A stretch of DNA of 64,000 bases from an uncultured Alistipes sp. (GTDB lineage Bacteria; Bacteroidota; Bacteroidia; Bacteroidales; Rikenellaceae). Both the position numbers and the translations under genes were made by a program. Positions 61,093-64,000 of this stretch are shown here, in pieces (within the stretch, counting starts at the first letter, position 1; every line of letters begins with the position of its first letter). The notes beneath the pieces were generated by a model. It did no database searches and was not told the origin of the DNA. It was given only the letters and a program-made list of their open reading frames with translations. The stretch covers positions 82,499 to 146,498 of the forward strand of contig NZ_CABMQJ010000005.1 of the NCBI RefSeq assembly GCF_902388705.1, read 5' to 3'.

Positions 61093-61302
61093 ATGCAAGA
61101 CGAAACCATGGTTGTATTGGCGGAATACAACACCATCACAGAGGCCGAGATCGCCAAATCGATGCTCGACAGCGCAGGCATCTGGTCGATGATCCGCAAC
61201 GAATATATGTCGGCCATTTACCCCATAGGCACCATGCCGGCCCAGATTGTCGTCCGCGAAGAGGACCTTGAAAAGGCCAAAGCGATGCTGCGGCACAGGT
61301 AA
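61093..61302 (+). CDS. DUF2007-type small protein
   Basis: This 69-aa protein has the pattern VVLAEYNTITEAEIAKSMLD, then QIVVREEDLEKAKAMLRHR, as in DUF2007 (putative signal-transducing, ACT/GlnB-like small proteins). No function is known from the sequence. It has its own position between divergent dnaE and a terminator. Confidence 0.85.
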   Translation: MQDETMVVLAEYNTITEAEIAKSMLDSAGIWSMIRNEYMSAIYPIGTMPAQIVVREEDLEKAKAMLRHR

Positions 61303-61306
61303 ACAT

Positions 61307-61338
61307 AAAAGAGCCCCGTTGCGGGGCTCTTTTTTTTG
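61307..61338. terminator. Terminator after the DUF2007 gene
   Basis: A 12-bp stem (AAAAGAGCCCCG with CGGGGCTCTTTT), a three-base loop and an eight-base T-run reading rightward. The A-run on the left serves the converging TonB-C gene. Confidence 0.92.
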
Positions 61339-61377
61339 CTGTTCGTTTTTTTTATGTTCGCTGCTCCCGCCCGGCCG

Positions 61378-62103
61378 TCAGGTGAAATTAATCCGGTAAT
61401 CGTAGGCCGTGCGCTGCGGCACGCCGCGCACCTTGCGGGGCGTCCATTTTCCCTTGCTGTTCCTGATGACGCGGACGACCTCTTTGGCCAGCTTGTCGTC
61501 GGGGGACTGCACGACTTCGCCGATGGTGATTCTCCCGTCGGGCTCGATGTAAAAACGCACGTGCACGAGACCCGACACGCCGCGCGACGAAAACCGCTCG
61601 TCGTAGCGCACCCGTATCCGCGCCCAGTCGTGGAACGTTTTGCCGGGGTCTTCACCCAGGAAGAGCAACGGGTCGGCCTCCTGTTTCCCTGCGATTTTCT
61701 CCACGGGCAGGCGCATCGTAAGCCGCCAGCTGTACGTTGCCGGACGGCCCGCTTTCTGCGCCGGAGTCCATTTCTCGAGGCGGCCGAGCGCCTCGGTCAT
61801 AATTTCCCGCGTCCGGGCCGTCGCGGGCTCCGTTTCGGTATAGTCCCGGCCCTCGCACGTGTTGTCCAGAAACCGCCATTCGGTCACCGTGCCCGTGGTG
61901 TCCACCGTGAACCCGACTGCCACCTGCGGCGAAAGATCCGACGCCGGAACCTGCTTCTCCACCGCAATTTTCTCACTCTCGCCGATCAGGCGCGCCATAA
62001 AGCGCTTGGCATCCGCACCCTGGAAACGGGGCGGCGTAATCTCCTGCGCCGCGGCACCGCACCACAGGGCCAGTGCCGCCAAAAAAATCGCTGTACGTTT
62101 CAT
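61378..62103 (-). CDS. Exported protein with two TonB C-terminal-like domains
   Basis: This 241-aa protein has a cleavable signal peptide (ALWCGAAAQ) and two tandem regions resembling TonB C-terminal domains. The first covers ~50-135 (VAVGFTVDTTGTVTEWRFLD, LEKWTPAQKAGRPATYSWRL) and the second ~150-241 (GLVHVRFYIEPDGRITIGEV, NSKGKWTPRKVRGVPQRTAY). It has no membrane anchor and no Pro-rich linker, so it is not a classical TonB. It lies 27 bp after aroE in the DUF368-aroE run. Its role is unknown; binding to periplasmic or receptor partners is a guess. Confidence 0.8.
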   Translation of the reverse strand: MKRTAIFLAALALWCGAAAQEITPPRFQGADAKRFMARLIGESEKIAVEKQVPASDLSPQVAVGFTVDTTGTVTEWRFLDNTCEGRDYTETEPATARTREIMTEALGRLEKWTPAQKAGRPATYSWRLTMRLPVEKIAGKQEADPLLFLGEDPGKTFHDWARIRVRYDERFSSRGVSGLVHVRFYIEPDGRITIGEVVQSPDDKLAKEVVRVIRNSKGKWTPRKVRGVPQRTAYDYRINFT

Positions 62104-62130
62104 CGTTCCGCTCGTTATTGATTATATCGC

Positions 62131-62868
62131 TTATTCATTCCATATCCGCCACGACGCTTCGGCCTGCTCGCGGAACATCACCTCGCCGTTCAGGATGTGC
62201 GCCCCGCGCTGCCGCCCGAAATCGAGGAACTGCGTCAGCGGCGGATTGTAGACCAAATCGAGCAGGTAGTGCCCGGGGGTAACGTAACCGTAGGGGATAC
62301 GCGGTGCAGCGTCGACGGCAGGGTAGGTGCCCACGGGCGACGCATTCACAATCAGGCGGCTTTGTTCCACCACCCCGCACGGCAAATCGTCGTAGGTGTA
62401 ATTGCCTTTCGACGCATCGCGCGATACGAGGTCGAACGGGATTCCCCGCTCGGCAAGGGCATACTGTACGGCCTGCGAAGCCCCGCCCGTGCCCAGCACC
62501 AGCGCATGTTCCGGTTCGTCACCGCCCAGCAGCTCCCCGAGGGCGGCGCGCAGGCCGATAATGTCCGTATTGTGCCCCGTCAACCGGCCTTCGGGAGTGC
62601 GGCGCACGCAGTTCACGGCACCTATCATCCGTGCGTCGTGCGACAACTCGTCGAGCAGCGGCATGACCTCGCGCTTGTAAGGAATCGTGACGTTGAAGCC
62701 GCACAACTCCGGCACATCCGCCAAAAGGCGTGCCAATGCACCGATTTCGGGCAGCTCGTAGAGCTCATAGGCACAGTCCGTAATTCCCTCCCGTGCGAAT
62801 TTGGCAGCGAAGTAGGCGGCCGAAGCCGAATGGCCCAGCGGGCAGCCTATCAGTCCGAAACGACGCAT
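62131..62868 (-). CDS. aroE: Shikimate dehydrogenase
   Basis: This 245-aa protein has the substrate domain with GCPLGHSASAAYF, the NVTIPYK motif with catalytic Lys, AVNCVRR and GHNTD (catalytic Asp). The NADP Rossmann domain has VLGTGGASQAVQYAL. It reduces 3-dehydroshikimate to shikimate in aromatic amino acid synthesis. It is slightly short (family ~270 aa) but complete. It lies three bases after the DUF368 gene. Confidence 0.95.
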   Translation of the reverse strand: MRRFGLIGCPLGHSASAAYFAAKFAREGITDCAYELYELPEIGALARLLADVPELCGFNVTIPYKREVMPLLDELSHDARMIGAVNCVRRTPEGRLTGHNTDIIGLRAALGELLGGDEPEHALVLGTGGASQAVQYALAERGIPFDLVSRDASKGNYTYDDLPCGVVEQSRLIVNASPVGTYPAVDAAPRIPYGYVTPGHYLLDLVYNPPLTQFLDFGRQRGAHILNGEVMFREQAEASWRIWNE

Positions 62869-62871
62869 GGC

Positions 62872-63813
62872 TTACTCCTCCCGTTTTTTTACGATGATAC
62901 GCGCCGCGATTTCGATGCAGTAAATCGTGAGGAATCCCACGATGCAGAGCACCACGGCCTCCGACAGCAGGGCGTCCTGCTGCGTGAGGGCCTCGAAACG
63001 GCCGGGTGTAACGTTGCCCTCGACCAGCGGCTGTATCCGGCCGTGGCTGTCGGTATAGGTTTCGACGACCTCTTTCCAGGGCCACACTTTGTTGAGCGAA
63101 CCGACCATGAAACCCATCAGCACGGCCACCGTGACGTCGTGCCAGTGTTTCAACAGCCACGACAGCAGGTGCGAGAAACTGATAATACCCGCCACTGCGC
63201 CTACGACGAAAATCAGAATCACCGGGATATTCAGGTCGCCGACGGCCTGCATGATAAACTGGTATTTCCCCAGCAGCAGCAGGATAAAGGCCCCGGAAAT
63301 GCCGGGCAGAATCATGGCGCAGATGGCAATGGCCCCCGACAGCATGATGAACCACCATGTGTTGGGCGTTTCGGTGGGCGTGGCGACCGTAATCCACCAG
63401 GCCGCGGCAATGCCTATGAGGCAGGCTGCTACGGTCTGCACGTTCCAGCGGCCGATTTGCTTCGCCACGAGCAGCGCCGAGGCGATAATCAGCCCGAAGA
63501 AAAACGACCAGATGGCGATCGGATGGTTTGCAAGCAGGTAGGTCATCAGCCGGGCCAGCGAAAAGATGGCGATGCCGATGCCCAGCAGCACGGGCAGCAG
63601 GAAACGGCCGTTGATATGGCGCCAGAACTCTTTCAGGCGCAGCGTCCCGAGCAGGCGCAGGGCCGTGCCGTCGACGCTCTTGATCGACTCGATCAACTCT
63701 TCGTAAATGCCCGAGATAAAGGCAATCGTGCCGCCCGAAACTCCGGGAACGACATCGGCCATGCCCATGGCACAGCCTTTCAGTGTAAGCAACAGGTATT
63801 GCGTGAATTTCAT
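62872..63813 (-). CDS. DUF368-family membrane protein
   Basis: This 313-aa protein starts at the ATG at 63813 (MKFTQYLLLTLKGCAMGMAD). An in-frame ATG at 63834 is excluded because it falls inside a TATATTTG -7 box. The DUF368 start GMADVVPGVSGGTIAFISGI and its repeat MILPGISGAFILLLLGKYQF are clear, with about eight to ten hydrophobic segments. DUF368 proteins have been linked to polyprenyl-phosphate (undecaprenyl-phosphate) translocation in other bacteria. It heads the DUF368-aroE-TonB-C run. Confidence 0.9.
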   Translation of the reverse strand: MKFTQYLLLTLKGCAMGMADVVPGVSGGTIAFISGIYEELIESIKSVDGTALRLLGTLRLKEFWRHINGRFLLPVLLGIGIAIFSLARLMTYLLANHPIAIWSFFFGLIIASALLVAKQIGRWNVQTVAACLIGIAAAWWITVATPTETPNTWWFIMLSGAIAICAMILPGISGAFILLLLGKYQFIMQAVGDLNIPVILIFVVGAVAGIISFSHLLSWLLKHWHDVTVAVLMGFMVGSLNKVWPWKEVVETYTDSHGRIQPLVEGNVTPGRFEALTQQDALLSEAVVLCIVGFLTIYCIEIAARIIVKKREE

Positions 63814-63831
63814 TTTACCGGATTTTAGGGA

Positions 63832-63839
63832 CAAATATA
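63832..63839 (-). promoter_or_regulatory. -7 box before the DUF368 gene
   Basis: On the minus strand TATATTTG, 18 bp before the chosen start at 63813. It matches TAnnTTTG and rules out the more upstream start. From 63840 to the window end I see no gene I can support. Confidence 0.5.
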
Positions 63840-64000
63840 CTAATTATTGGCGTATTCCCGCCGGCAGGCGGCAAAATGAAACGTATTTTTCACACCGGGC
63901 ACTTTTACCTGCATCCCGCCCGGCAGTACCCGGCCCTTTCCCGCCGGGACGGGCGGCATCGACTGCATGGCCCCGGCTCGGGAGCGGGACGCGCGCTGGC

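Noticed and set aside
57287..61192. Very long opposite-strand open frames, such as a 1301-codon frame over dnaE, 1118 codons over SusC1 (8627-11983) and 870 codons over SusC2 (17233-19845).
   Set aside because: Each lies over a gene with clear domain motifs; their products are rich in Arg, Val, His and Gly with no motifs. They result from GC-rich third codon positions.
63813..63834. Upstream ATG at 63834 for the DUF368 gene.
   Set aside because: It falls within the TATATTTG -7 box, so it would not be transcribed; the ATG at 63813 begins the conserved sequence.
1..64000. Insertion sequences, prophage genes, CRISPR arrays, tRNA or rRNA genes.
   Set aside because: No transposase, integrase or phage protein motifs, no regularly spaced short repeats and no tRNA-like cloverleaf were noticed by eye. 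The inverted repeat at 32925/33756 carries no transposase and looks like a promoter duplication.

Overview
The window looks like a chromosomal segment of a gut Bacteroidota, most likely an Alistipes-like member of the Rikenellaceae. That assignment is inferred from SusC/SusD pairs, ECF sigma/FecR regulators, many lipoproteins with acidic residues after the lipobox cysteine, TAnnTTTG promoter boxes, and a GC-rich coding style that opens long meaningless frames on the opposite strands. I see no mobile element, CRISPR array, tRNA or rRNA.

Region 1 (1-37.7 kb) is accessory and has one theme: uptake and cleavage of phosphodiester compounds. It holds three SusC/SusD outer-membrane importers and three glycerophosphodiester phosphodiesterase (GDPD) proteins: a 1600-aa modular surface lipoprotein, a 313-aa lipoprotein and a 332-aa exported protein. 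It also has a calcineurin-like phosphoesterase lipoprotein, several binding-type surface lipoproteins, a GlpT-like organophosphate antiporter and a mannitol-1-phosphate dehydrogenase. Regulators are two closely related ECF sigma factors and two FecR anti-sigma factors, one of them cut by the left edge. Together they suggest a cross-envelope route: hydrolysis and capture at the surface, SusCD import, further hydrolysis in the periplasm, and glycerol-3-phosphate uptake through the inner membrane.

Four sites in this region share a two-part promoter-like motif, [GA]GTRGTTT-N11-[TC]TGTAT. They lie before SusC1, before fecR-susC2-susD2, before the GLUG-susC3-susD3-GDPD operon, and before mtlD-GDPD-glpT. 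The last two are embedded in a ~78-bp inverted duplication that flanks the central sigma gene and points outward on both sides. This is the most interesting feature of the window: one predicted ECF regulon linking the surface, periplasmic and inner-membrane parts.

Region 2 (37.8-64 kb) is mostly housekeeping. The minus strand carries glmS, an inositol monophosphatase-like protein, an M20 peptidase, an NlpE-like lipoprotein and glmM. The plus strand carries a probable operon of nucleoside phosphorylase, dnaN, a DnaQ-like exonuclease, a LysM protein with a periplasmic-binding-like domain, rex, a shortened ribF, a thioesterase and a GNAT enzyme. Then come a TlpA-like lipoprotein, htpG, a nitroreductase, an aldose 1-epimerase, trxA and dnaE, a DUF2007 protein, a TonB-C protein, aroE and a DUF368 membrane protein. 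Most units end in clear hairpin terminators.
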